DNA of 64,000 nt, from positions 30,070,365 to 30,134,364 of the forward strand of contig OY987304.1 of assembly GCA_963920635.1 (NCBI GenBank), given 5' to 3'. The DNA comes from Pseudeuparius sepicola (taxonomy: Eukaryota; Arthropoda; Insecta; Coleoptera; Anthribidae). The position numbers and the translations under genes were made by a program. Position 1 is the first letter of the stretch. Each line of letters opens with the position of its first letter. The notes beneath the pieces are model-generated. The model was not told the DNA's origin, searched no databases, and saw only the letters and a program-made list of their open reading frames with translations. Shown here one piece after another: positions 51,566 to 63,545 of this stretch.

Positions 51566-53679
51566 CGGGTCCTTGGGTGAAGGAAAACTGGTTATATGAC
51601 TCGCTTTTGATAACCCAGGAATAAAACAGGTTTTAAAATTATTTACAAAGGTGGTTTTTAGAAAAATATTTAGAAATGTGTTAACATTAAAATTATTGTG
51701 AAATGATGATTTACAATAGAGATATGAATTTATAAAAATCGTTGAATGAAACTTGACAATGGTTTAAATTGAAATGTTAACTTAAAAATAATTGACAAAG
51801 TGAGGTTACGTTAAAGTTGAATTGACTGGCACTGACTGATGAAGAAAGTTCGAAAGCTCAAATCTATAGATAACAAAGTTCTGCACTGTTCCGAGTTTAA
51901 ATTTGGAACGATTTGTCAAAACACCTTACTTGAACGCTTGTTCCTTACGAGGTTCCGGGACTGTTGTCCGAGGTTGTCTGAGACCAAGCTTCACAGTCTG
52001 TCAGCTGCATTATAGCCTCTGGTGGTTGGCTAGCATGTCCCTCAGGGCTTTGGCCCTAGTTCAGCCGACCCTGTATCGGCTGGTTGGTCTGCAGGTTGTC
52101 CTGTGTGTTGACTCGAAGCGGTTCGTAGAGGTGTTCGTGCCTTGCGCAGTTTTGAGCGTGTGGAAAATTAAGAAGCAATTAGACACCGCCAATATGCTTA
52201 GTCAGTGACGTCAAATGTTTATTCACAAGCTTAATGTTCGATAAAAATTATTAATAATTATAATAAGTACAACAGTTTGCTTAAGTTAAGATAATATACT
52301 AGTTAATAAACCCCAAATGTATATTCCAGAATATACCCTGTATAATAACTTAATTGACTGGATTGCGAGATAAAATCGACGACAAGAAAATTACTGAATT
52401 TAAAGAAAGATATCCCGAGCTTAGAACCCAAACAAAAACAGACATTAAGAGGTCACGAAAATTTAGGTATTAAATTTACAAAAAACAAAACGTTTAGCTA
52501 TTGAACAGCTACAAACGCTGCTCTTTCCGATGCAGATTACGAAAATGACGGTACTAATTTTAGGTAAACGATAATTAAGACAAAAACAATATTACTAGAT
52601 AAGACAAAAAAATCTCCGTCAGGCTATTGGTACATATTGAGTGCGACGTGCAACTTTACCGATACGATAAATCTTACTCTTGAGTAAAACAGGACTAAAA
52701 GGCAGCCACGGTTGTTCTTCATTTTATATTTGCAGTTAAGCTGGGAGAAATCTCCCAGACAAACGTGCCTGGGGCAAGCCACAGGTGAGTTTCAACAAAG
52801 AGGGAAAATTACCAAAATTATAAAAATAATTTTAAATGAAACTCACCTGGTACTTGTGTCCACCTTCCCGTGCCCTGCTCAAAATGCTCAAAGATCCACA
52901 GGTTTTCCAAAAAAAACACGCGTCGCCCTTGAACGCCAAGATGGCCACCTGGTCCCAAATTTCCAAAAAAACTCCAGGTGCGTCAAGTCGAGATTTCACA
53001 TGAAACACAGGAAAATACGGTTTTATTCCGTTGCAGCAACCTATACCACAAAATATAAGCACTCAATATTTCCAAATGGAGATAACAGGAAGCCGATAAA
53101 AGGAGATAATTAAAACAAGACACACACAGCCTTCCTGCTATCACCAGATACCTGCCGGACACTTCACGCTAAAGATTCAATCGGAAAGAGGGCGAGGAGG
53201 CTCTCTCAGGTAGTTTTAAAAGAGTTTTAAAAGCTTCTGCATTATAAAAAAAAATAAAACGTAACACAGCCAATCAAAACGTCGTATTTGACGATAGTCA
53301 TCTGGCCATCTGATCATAGAGCAACCAAAAACTTCTTCTTTCAGAATTTCACGATCTCTTCCCGCATAGGGCGTGGAACCAGACTCGCAGAAAATATTTG
53401 CTCTGCACTGAACAAGTGACATCAACAAATACGTAGTGGATTACTTGCTAATCACCTTAGTGGTAACGTTTGGAAATGGACAAACACTAATATAGTGTTG
53501 GTCCTGGTTGGAACGTACCTTCGACGTACTGCACAAAGAATCGCTCTACTTCCACTGTTAACTTAACCACAACAACCCTAGTGCATCTATTCACCGCTAG
53601 GTGGAAGCGCACATACCAAAAGAAATGAATTTAAATCGAAAATTGTGATTCATCTTACAAATAACGATGTATTTATTAC

Positions 53680-54250
53680 TTATTCAGCCGAAAAATTGCA
53701 AATAGGAAGGGAATGTATTCCCATATTCAGCCACGTAAAAATTCAGGGGCGTAGGTACTGTCGATTACTTCAGAAGGAATCGTCAATTAATTTTTTTCTA
53801 GTTGATCCGGATTTTGCTACACCTTGAGATTTAACCGAAAAATTGCAAATAGGAAGGGAATGTATTCCCATATTCAGCCACGAAAAAATTCAGGGGCGTA
53901 CTGTCGATTACTTCAGAAGGAATCGCCAATTAATTTTTTCTAGTTGATCCGGATTTTGCTACACCTTGAGATTTAGCCGAAAAATTGCAAATAGGAAGGG
54001 AATGTATTCCCATATTCAGCCACGCAAAAATTCAGGGGCGTACTGTCGATTACTTCAGAAGGAATCGCCAATTAATTTTTTTCTAGTTGTTCCGGATTTT
54101 GCTACATCTTGAGATTTAGCTGAAAATTTTCAAATATGAAGGGTATGTATTCCCATATTCAGCCACGCAAAAATTCAGGGACGTACTGTCGATTACTTCA
54201 GAAGGCATAGCCAATTAATTTTTTTCTAGTGGATCCGGATTTTGATACAA
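53680..54250 (+). repeat. Tandem repeat array 2, ~141-147-bp units
   Basis: Same unit and orientation as array 1; TCAGG starts at 53743, 53890, 54032 and 54173. Orientation flips at about 54250, and one inverted unit (about 54250-54420) joins the right outer arm. Confidence 0.88.
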
Positions 54251-54640
54251 TAGTACTCGACAGTAATCGACAGTACGCCCCTGAATTTTTGCATGGCTGA
54301 ATATGAGAATACATTCTTCTCCTATTTGCAATTTTTTGGCTAAATCTCAAGGTGTAGCAAAATCCGGATCCACTGGAAAAAAATTATTCGATTCCGCTTC
54401 TGAAGAAATCGACAGTACGTCCCTGAATTTTTGCGTTGTGTTATTTTTCTGCCAATATACCAAAAAGGGGAATTTTAAGAAACCTGGATACGAATTTTGT
54501 CGAATTTTACGAATTTTGCGCGGTCACGTAAGTACACCACTTGTCTCGTCCGCTGTAAAAACTTGATTCTCGAATCTGAATCTGATGCTGTCTTAAGCGA
54601 CGTAAACTTGCATACTTCTCATTGGCAGCCTGTTCAGAAA

Positions 54641-57569
54641 CGTGGAAAAAACAATTATTAAAATACAAGTTCACGTGACAATAATAGCCCTTTGGGCCCA
54701 CGCTAACAGTATGCCTATGGTTTTCCGAGGAATTTTCTATATTAAACTTCATTATACAACACAAGGCAGCCCGATTAAATTCATATCAAAACGTATATTT
54801 TTCGAATAACTGAAAACTTACTTTTCCATACGAAGAACCGAGGAAGACTCTCTACTGATTTGTCCTTATTATTGTGAGAATATACGCAACATAATGCCCT
54901 TTGAAAGGCATACTGAGTAAAATCATGTCCAAAAATCTGTCACTATCTCCCGGTCTATTATACAAGCACTTTTCGAAATTTTGAGAAATAACAAATGCAA
55001 TTTTCAGCAACTTTTTTAATGTAAAATTTGACAGATAACGAAAATCACATGATTGCTTTCGAGCCCACGTCATTTAGTCATCCCCACTGAAAGCCAATGC
55101 ATGATTATTTATCATGTCATGTCATTTTTAGCCATCCGGCAGAGGGCGCTGGCGCCTGCCTGGATACCCTCCATATTGGTGCATCAAGGGGATTTAGAGT
55201 GCATTCTAGGGGAAAAGCGCAATTTGTGGTGGCAACACAAAATGACATTTGACAACGGCCAATCACGGCCCTTATGCAATTGACATGATTCAAATTTAAA
55301 ATATCCCTCTAAAATTTCGAATTTTAATAAATTGGACACGGTGGGACATAATCAGTTGCATTATCTTGGAAAACAGTCCAGTTGACCATTTTATATAACG
55401 AGGGCTGTGGTTTATTTAGTCCAATCGGCGAGAGATAATGGTGAAGGTGACGGAAACAAAGCTCTTCCTTTTGAATTTTTCTCTAGTTCCAATTATTCTA
55501 CTTTGGTCCCCTGCCGCCTGGACTGGTATTAGCCGGGCAAAGTCAAGAATTACATCCAGCCAATGATCGGCAAAGCTTTGAATCGTTGAGATCGAATTGC
55601 CACTGTAGCAGTGCCGGTTTAGCCAAACTTCGAACCCTTTCAATAGTCTGCCTTTGGCCTCCTTTTTACAAATGGAACCAAATTTGAAGTTTAAATTTTT
55701 ATTACACAATAGAAAATAAAAACGTAAATGTGCATGCAGATTATTTTCGGAAAACTGATCAAATAAATTGCATTGTTTTTATTTTCGCAGTAGATATTTT
55801 TGATTTCTAAATTCTACATAGCGATACACGCATGCAAGAAAATTATAAGTGACATTTTTAAGATTTTCACCTTTTTCGCATTTCTGGGGTCTAGTTACGG
55901 GATATTTTTGGATAAAAATACAAAACTATTCAATTTAGCATTTTCCCCCAAAATTTTTGATGTGTCATCCCATTGTAGGTATCTGACCATGCATTGAGTA
56001 AAAGAATATACTTATATTAAAAATTATGTTCTTTTACTCAAATGATCTGACAAAATGGACCTCTTCGGCGGTAAAAACGTAATATAAAGTTAATTACAAT
56101 TCCAATGGTTTTTATAATTTACGTTGTAGAAATAGTTACAATTTTGGGTTTGCATTAGTTTGACTGTTAATTATAAGACATTATTGTAACGCTATACTTA
56201 CAATATTTTTGCCTGGAAAAATCAGTTTTTTAAAGGTACCTACCTAATGGCATTTACAATGTTCTTACACAAAGTTTTATTGAGAAACGATACATTTACA
56301 ATTGGAAAGTGACTCTGAAAGTGAATACTTATTATGGAGTAAAATAAGTCAATTTTTCTATTTTTACTTGCCTTACAATTTACTGCAGCGATTTAATTTA
56401 TTCATGTGTAAGTATGTTAGATGAAACGTATATTATCTGTTTTAAGAAAACCACACATTCTAAGGTGTTACAATGTTTTTGCACGGAAATTGTTTAAAAT
56501 CAAATGCATTGTAACTTCTAATATTTAAAATTGTACCATGGAAAAAGACTGTGCAATGTTTTTACCATAAAATTGATGAAATTTTTGGAATTGCAAGTAG
56601 GTACAAAAAAAGGTAAAATAAAACTTCCTTGTTAGAAGAAGTAACTATAATAATAATTATAATAATAATTCTCACCCTCACAATACTCCTAGTACTATAG
56701 AAGTTAATACCCACTCATCTAAAAGCCTTCTAGTGAAAAACTACAAAAAAATTTCCATTAGTTAAAAATGTATTAGGATTTTTAATAGCCAAAATTTTCA
56801 AACCTCTTTAGAACTATACTTTTGTCAGTTACTAGACTTTTGTCAGTTTTTGCATGGGTGTATCGCTATATAAATGTACAGACTGGGACCGGGCACCTCA
56901 GCGGCCCGGGCCCCTCGGCACACGGCCCAAGTGCCCAGCGGATAAACCAGCACTGCGCTGTAGATTGAACCTGCTATGGTTACAGGAACGTAGTGTTAAT
57001 AAACATAGTAAGTAGGTAGCATTTTGCTGGAAGCATTGAGTAAAAGAATATATATTTTAATAGGGTAATGTATATTTTTTACACGATGCCAAATGAACAT
57101 GTCATGCTGTCAGTTTTTGAGACACATTTTACATTTTTTTGCAAAATAGATATTTTCTGAATAATATTATCATTGTCTAACAGGGTTGTTACAAAAAAGT
57201 AGGTAAGTAAGTATATTTCTTAAAGCAAAATAATGTTTTTTATACCTACCATTTTTCATTTAGACACCCCTATTTCAAAATATGTACCTACAACGGTGTA
57301 AAAGTCAAATTGTAAAAAAGAATTTTATCATTAACTCCTTTGTTTTTAAGATATTTAGTTGAAAATTCGTAAGGATTTTTTTGTCGCAGAAAGGCATTTT
57401 TGATATTTCAAAAACCCCAAAAAAAATTTTAAAGGTACCAATCATCCTAAAATACACAGAAATCCCAATAAACAGCCATATTCACATAAATTGCAATATA
57501 CATTATCTTTGTAAACCACATTATCTTAAAATGAAAATGGAAATATGGAGAAGAACTTTCATACGTATA
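54641..57569. other. Stretch without genes
   Basis: Short reading frames only. A hairpin at 55994-56040 (GAGTAAAAGAATA facing TTCTTTTACTC) is partly repeated at 57037. A GC-rich patch at 56880-56960 stands out. No RNA gene recognised. Confidence 0.4.
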
Positions 57570-57685
57570 GGACATCATTTCAGAAAAATTAAAAAGGATT
57601 TTCTGTCAGCGCTCTAAGCGAGAGGTCCCAGGTTCGACCCCCGGCGCTGACAGAAAATCCTTTTTAATTTACTGAAATGATGTCC
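57570..57685. repeat. 116-bp hairpin with a tRNA-like B box in its loop
   Basis: Arms GGACATCATTTCAG to GGATTTTCTGTCAGCGC at the left and the near-exact inverse at the right. The ~30-bp centre holds AGGTCCCAGGTTCGACCCCCG, which has a T-arm/B-box look, and GTCAGCG pairs with CGCTGAC as an acceptor stem would. No D arm or anticodon arm of a full tRNA is present. Confidence 0.7.
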
Positions 57686-58531
57686 GATTTTCTTTCTTTC
57701 AAATTATCTTAAATTCAAAATTTTACAAGTCATACAATTACAGAAAATAAAGGCTGGATATAAGAAATTACTCGTGTAGTTAAACGATAATTGTAATTCC
57801 TTTAAGTGCGAGTATGCAAGTACAACATCCTTTTGCTCTGTTTATTCTTTTTTGTTATAAAACTACGCAAAAAATGTGTTTTTACAACAAACAAATCTTT
57901 AAAACACAGACGTTATTAATAAAAATCTTTTTATTATCCAACTAACCAACTTTTATTTTGAGGTAGATGCATCTAAATGAAAAATTCCATGATAAAAGTG
58001 ATATTATTTTAGCCCACAGAATCTGGGATTGACCCAGATTTTTGTAACACCCTGTAAATATTGATGAGTGACAAAACATCGTAACCATCAAAATTAAAAT
58101 TTTACAGGAATTGGCAGTCCCAATTTTCAGCATCTAAGTATGTGGCATCGCTGCTAGTGTGTTTCTCCTAAGAAAAGTCCCACTGAAGGGATATTGCCTG
58201 TGCCTCTTTACAGCCGGCATGGGCCCAGGTAGTAATTATGTTTGAAAAATACTTGTAAACAATTAATGACAAGAGAAAGACAAATAATTATATAAATGAA
58301 ATCCATCAGGCATTTTCCATCTAGCTTGAATTGTACATATTAAAAAAATATAATGTAATTAATAATTTCAAGGGTTTTTATTTCTGAAATAGGTTAATGT
58401 AGAATTATTTAAATAAAACTTTTCCAGACATCTTTTCAAATATATGTATAGTATAGTAGTCAGAATCTGTCGAAAATAAAGGTTCCAACATCTAGATCGC
58501 ATTCCGCGGCCATCAAACTCTCCTCATCACA
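57686..58531. other. Stretch without genes
   Basis: Nothing recognisable apart from short reading frames. Confidence 0.4.
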
Positions 58532-59267
58532 TCATCCCGTATTTACAAAAAAATTTAATTCGCCGATAGTGTTATCCAAGAAGTGTTCTTTTTCTATTTG
58601 TTCCATTCCATATTTTTCAACATAGTGGCATATTTTCTTCCAGTCTTCTGTTCCCGTTTCTTTTTGCCGTGTAAGCGCATCCACATCGGCCAATTTAAAT
58701 GTCACATTTTGTACAGCTAGCCAATTTTTTACCAAATCCCATATTTTTTCTATGGGGTTGAAGTCTGGGTGATATGGCGGAAGTCACAATACTATGTGGC
58801 CATGCTATTCCAGAACAGAATCTAGGTGATACTTCAGTGGAAACCAGCCCTTATTTTTCTTTATTTCATTATACAGGATGATTTTTTTAGGTCTACCACT
58901 GCGATTTTCTTGCTTATTTTGCGCCCTACAAAAAAGCCGATTTCTTTTGCAGCACCACTTAGCTGTCCAAAACTGCCACATTTTTGTTTCTGACGCTTTT
59001 TTTGTAAGGCGTAAAATAAGCGAGAAAATGGCGGTGGTAGACCTAAAAAAATCATCCTGTATAATTCCGCCTTAGTCCATTTTTTATCGTGTGGAATGCC
59101 TTGTCAATAACCACTCAATCAATTGCCCTTTGAGGCTACCTAAAGTCACATTCTTACCAAGGATGACGTTATGGAAGGACACATCTATTACCAGAACAGA
59201 TTTTTCTGGAAGGTTCGGGAGTAGTTGTGTTTCAACCCATTTCATGAAATTAATGTCGTGGTAGTGG
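58532..59267 (-). pseudogene. IS630/Tc1-type (DDE_3) transposase remnant, split by a MITE
   Basis: The upstream part (59267 to ~59075) reads HYHDINFMKWVETQLLPNLP, then SVLVIDVSFHNVILGK (catalytic Asp) and LKGQLIEWLL before a stop. The downstream part (~58860 to 58532) reads LPPYHPDFNPIEKIWDLVKN, with the third catalytic position region, then FKLADVDALT and the usual C-terminal helices. Between them sits the palindromic MITE at 58873-59062. The N-terminal half is cut off where the next element begins at 59268. Several stops are present, so it is inactive. Confidence 0.85.
58873..59062. mobile_element. Palindromic MITE, full copy (~190 bp)
   Basis: Begins TACAGGATGATTTTTTTAGG and ends in the inverse, CCTAAAAAAATCATCCTGTA. 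Arms of ~65 bp, with GCTTATTTTGCGCCCTAC facing GTAAGGCGTAAAATAAGC. TA lies at both borders. Related partial copies are at 446-885 and 48525-48665, and a terminus near 39938-39960. Confidence 0.88.
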
Positions 59268-60081
59268 CTGGACCAACACTATAGGTATTAAAGACCCGAG
59301 CATGCCGTCATATTTCCTTGTTTATGGATTGGGGTGGCACTACACGACGAAAAAAATTGCGACTTATTATAGGTTATTGGGATGTCAGTTTCTGACGTTT
59401 AAAAAATCAAAAATTCACGGTAACGAATTGTCTTTGCGTCCAGTATTTGGCAGGTTTATCCTATTAATACGGCTTTTCGAGGTAGATTTGTTTGTGATAA
59501 ATGAAATTTTCGAGCACATGAAGAAAATGGTATGCACAGACCATTAGGTGAATTGCAGAAGAATAAACAGTATTTTGGAATTATGGTATGATCTGATCAA
59601 CCAGCTGAAGAAGCGAAAATTAAAGATATTATTTTGGAAGATTATTTTTTAACGTATGCAGGAATGAAAATAGAAAATTTTGTTTATAGCTTCAAAGCGA
59701 ACCAATAGTCCTCTATATAAAGAAGAAACTGAAAAATCTAATGCGTTTTATGCTTTCACATACTACAACTAGCCATGGACTGCGTTTCAAACCAAAAGGT
59801 ACCAAATACTCTTGCCTGCTTTTTAGACTCGCTTTTCTTAGAAAATGTATGGAAATATGCCATGTTAACTTGTCAAATTAGAGGGACATAACAAACAAAT
59901 ATTTTATTTTAATATTAACTTCGTTGTAACAGACATATTTGCATGTTTTTATTTTATAAAAGATTCTGCAACAATGGTGTTTTAACTAAAACCACCGTGT
60001 AAATTTGTTTCGTCGTGTGGCGCCAGTGGCAATCACTTGAAACAGCGCTATGTACAGGTCTTTAATATAGTGTTGGTCCAG
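59268..60081. mobile_element. TIR element, ~0.8 kb, with a second inverted pair inside
   Basis: CTGGACCAACACTATAGGTA (left) faces TATAGTGTTGGTCCAG (right). Further in, GGCACTACACGACGAAAAAA faces TTTGTTTCGTCGTGTGG (about 59336-60020), so one element may be nested in another. No transposase. A related terminus occurs near 53489-53505. Confidence 0.65.
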
Positions 60082-61874
60082 GTAGGGGTAGCCTCCAGAT
60101 TTTGTTTCTGAAATGTACGGATATTTTTCACAGAGATAATAAGCAGCGAAATTATAGATAAATTTCGAAGAACGTACGTACCTGATTTAAAAATCAAAAG
60201 ACAGTTCTTCTCAAATCTATTCATGAACTATAATTAGCCGCTTGACCTTTGGACACGGGTGCATGAAGTTCCTTTTCATAGCGGTCGTCTATCCGCCCTT
60301 TTTTACTGTGTTGCTGTGGATATACATTTCATCAGTATAAACGTTTTTTAGTTCTTTATAATACTTTTCGATTAGTGCTTTTCTAATGTCTCTCGTCTTT
60401 TTCCACCTTAGGGCAATACAACATTATGTTTATGTTAATAAATAAATTGATTTATTATTCATTAGGTCTACGTGGTTAGTCACAAAGATATATTATGAAG
60501 AAAACCAGGAAACTCTGACCGAAATAAATACATGTGAAAACTTGATTTTTCAATTATTTTTATGTTAATAATTATTAGGCAGTGCCTCTGCTGCCGGCAA
60601 CGGTGCCCACAAATTAAACTAATGGCTGCCAGCGCCGGTTGCCCCATTAATGTTTTTCTCCGATGCCGGCAATGGCACCCCAAAAATAGATTAGTGGCTG
60701 CCAATTTTTAATGCCCATCATAACCGCGAAATCTGGCCACACAGAATAAGCGGGAAACTGAAAAACTGTTGCATTGAATTGAGTTCGAAAACTGAAATGT
60801 TGTGTCTAAAAACCCTTTGACACCGGTCGTGGGGGCACAATGGGCCCATGGAGGCCTACGTGCCGGGCCGATCAGAGGCGGCCACCCCTTAATTTGATGA
60901 TGAACCCTCTTCGAATCGCATATAAGATGGACATCATTTGGAAAACAATATATTATTGTTGAACCCTATATTTTACAAGTTTAAAGAAGATTATGTGCTT
61001 CAAAACAGGTAACGTCCACACCTTTCCTCCCAAAATTTGGACTTACACGGTGTTACGAAAAAGTACATAGGTTAATCCATTACCACGGATTCTTTGGGCT
61101 AAGATAACGTGACTTTTCTTATGCTATTTTTCATTTAGACGACTCTACCTTAAATAAAGTTGGTTCAAAAAAACGAATTTTATACAGTCTATTCCCTAGT
61201 GACGTGCAAATATTTGGAGGAAGTGTTCTGCCAGTAGATTTATATTTTCAATTGAAACCTCCCGTGCAAAGTTATTCCAGCCTTAAGAAGGACAAAGAAT
61301 TTGGTTTATATTGTTTTTTTCTGAAAAACAGTTGAATCTAGTAACTTGAATTTTGGGATAAGTTACCGCAGCTAATTGGAAAACCCTTTATGATAGAATT
61401 ACTTCTTGCACCCTATGCATCCTAAGGGTAAAAACCCGAAACACCTATATATTCGTCTTTTTTACAGCACTTTTTATCACAACTTTTATTTGACTTCATC
61501 ATGTATGTTTGTTAGTATCTGCGGGTTAAATATTGCCAAATCTTTAAACCACTTCTACCCAACCGATGAGCTGAAATTTGGCACATACTATTGATGCTGG
61601 TGACCATCTAGTATACTCAATATTGTAATTTGTTTAAAATGGCGGTGAGTGACGTCATACTAAATCTAATATGGCGCCCCCCCCCCCCCCAAGATGATGG
61701 ATTACCTATTTTTTCACAACCTCCTTGACTTGGGGATCAAATGAAAGGGTTTGACGAGTAGGAAACGATAAGCTAAATACTAAATCCAATTGCCCTATGC
61801 GAAAAGATGGCAGACTAAATTTCCTTACCACCCTCGTGACATGGGAATCAAATACTAAAAACCACAAAATAAAA
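60082..61874. other. Stretch without genes
   Basis: No domain recognised. GCCGGCAA-type GC-rich motifs recur at 60590-60710 and again at 62750-62840. A C14 tract lies at 61678-61691. Confidence 0.4.
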
Positions 61875-62220
61875 AAGAATAAAAAAAACCTTTTTAAAAC
61901 AACCATTTATTTAAGCCATGAAATCGAATAAAATAAAAGTGTTAAATTGCTAAATTGACACAAGCTTTTTAAAATCAAAAAGCTTGTCGTGCTAATTGTA
62001 AAGAAAATACATACCTACTTCGCAAGTTGGTACTTGATTATCAACCAATCACTGTCCAATAAAATAAATTGGTTATCTACTTTTATGAACATTTCGCACG
62101 ATAAGCTTTTCGATTTCAAAAAGATTGTCGCAATTTGGCATTGAATTACCTTAACGAAAACATAAACTTATTTTATTCGTTTTAGTATAAAAGCTGATTT
62201 TTAAAAAGGTTTTTTATTTA
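61875..62220. repeat. Inverted-repeat element of ~345 bp
   Basis: AAAACCTTTTTAAAA and CGAATAAAATAA at the left face TTATTTTATTCG and TTTTTAAAAAGGTTTT at the right. A small hairpin (ACAAGCTTTTT/AAAAAGCTTGT) lies at 61962-61988. Confidence 0.6.
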
Positions 62221-63292
62221 TTTTTGCAAGTTAGATTACTTTAAAAAGAAAAATTCATATTCTATAACCCAATCAATTCAGAAACTTTTTTTACCTACTG
62301 TTGATATTTTTCATTAACTTGACAGTTTGACTGGAAAACAATATTTTTTTTTGTTCTGTATTCAGATACAGGTTATTAAAAATTAAACATACTAGGCGGG
62401 TTTAATTTTTGTCACTTTCTTGTTTTACTATTTACGAGCGTTGTAGTGAATACTTTTTCATACATTCAGAAGCATTCAAATACAAAAAAAATATATTTTA
62501 GGCAAAATTAAAAAATGAAAATGGGACACCCTGTAAACACCCTTTTAATGCATTAAGATTCAGTGTGCATCTTTTTTTTTGTAAAATTCTTAGGTACACT
62601 ATATGTATTATTCTATTATTATTATCCTTGTTCTTGCGCTACTTATTATATTATTAGTGAATGAGAACTTGGATTTCAATGAAATATTAAAATCTCCAGA
62701 AAATGATCTAGGTAAAAGTATAATCAGTGGCAAAACCTAAGAACTCTTTGCCAACAGGTCATTTGGGTGCCGTTGCCGGTGACTCATGCGGGTGCCGTAG
62801 CCGGCGGATCGTTCGGGCAGTAGAACAAGTGGTTGCCAATGGCCGGGGTCTCAATTGACTACTGTGCATTTAAACAGTATAGCGATGGTGGCTTTTTTCT
62901 TAGGAGAAACGCAATCTACCATGACACGGGCCTACGCCTCCATTTACTGCGGCGGCGTAGCACAAACCTTGGACCCTCACTCTCACTCTTGTTCATCATT
63001 GTCACTGGCACTTCATTGAAAGATGGTGACAAAAAACTCAAGCGCACTGCAAACTGAGCATTTTCTGAATTTTGAGCAGTTCGGGAATATTCTTGAGCAT
63101 TTTAAGAACGTTCTCGAGAATTTTCAGGAAATCATAATTTTTCAGAAAAAAATAGTAATTTATAACATGTGATAAAAGTGACATTTTATTTTGTGAGAAG
63201 GGAATTTTGCAACACTATGCCGGAGTGTTCCATCCCTTTGAACAAAATAAAAATCACTTGTAGCGCGTATATTATACATTATTTTTTTCTAG
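62221..63292. other. Stretch without genes
   Basis: No domain seen. GGGACACCCTGTAAAC near 62523 may be a miniature-element terminus of the ACAGGGTGTCC type. Confidence 0.4.
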
Positions 63293-63545
63293 ATGCAAAG
63301 ACCATTAAAAGTATCATATCTAACGCATGCTTTCAGAGACTAAATGTTATTTTATGACACTGGTGTTAAAAGTAAACCACACTGAGTGTTAAAAGTGGTT
63401 TACTTAACACCAGTGTCATAAAATGACATTTTATACACTGAAAGCATGCGTTAAAAATAATACCTTTAATAGTGTTTGTTGTCATAAAATGACATTTTAT
63501 ACACTGAAAGCATGCGTTAAAAATAATACTTTTAATAGTGTTTGT
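63293..63545. repeat. Palindrome followed by a direct duplication
   Basis: The left arm (AACGCATGCTTTCAG; GACACTGGTGTTAAAAGTAA) and its inverse (TTAACACCAGTGTC; CTGAAAGCATGCGTT) span 63293-63475. The right arm segment 63411-63474 is then repeated directly at 63481-63545 with one or two changes. Confidence 0.82.

Larger units (their letters stand above)
50800..54640. mobile_element. Large foldback element with tandem repeats in its arms, ~3.8 kb
   Basis: Unique outer-arm sequence at about 50860-51040 (TCAGATTCAGATTCGAGAAT, then GGTATATTGGCAGAAAAATA) recurs inverted at about 54420-54600. Inside both arms are ~145-bp tandem repeats. The middle (about 51560-53640) has no recognisable transposase. 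Long inverted arms with internal tandem repeats are the design of Foldback/Galileo-type elements; the superfamily cannot be proven here. Confidence 0.7.

Noticed and set aside
51903..52208. 101-codon ORF in the foldback centre
   Set aside because: No domain; composition looks random.
52712..53113. 133-codon ORF in the centre of the large foldback element
   Set aside because: No transposase motif or other recognisable domain; kept as non-coding.
57604..57652. Functional tRNA gene
   Set aside because: Only the T-arm/B-box part and a stem are present; no anticodon arm or A box.
58861..59075. Two antiparallel ORFs of similar sequence
   Set aside because: They result from the palindromic MITE, where both strands read alike.
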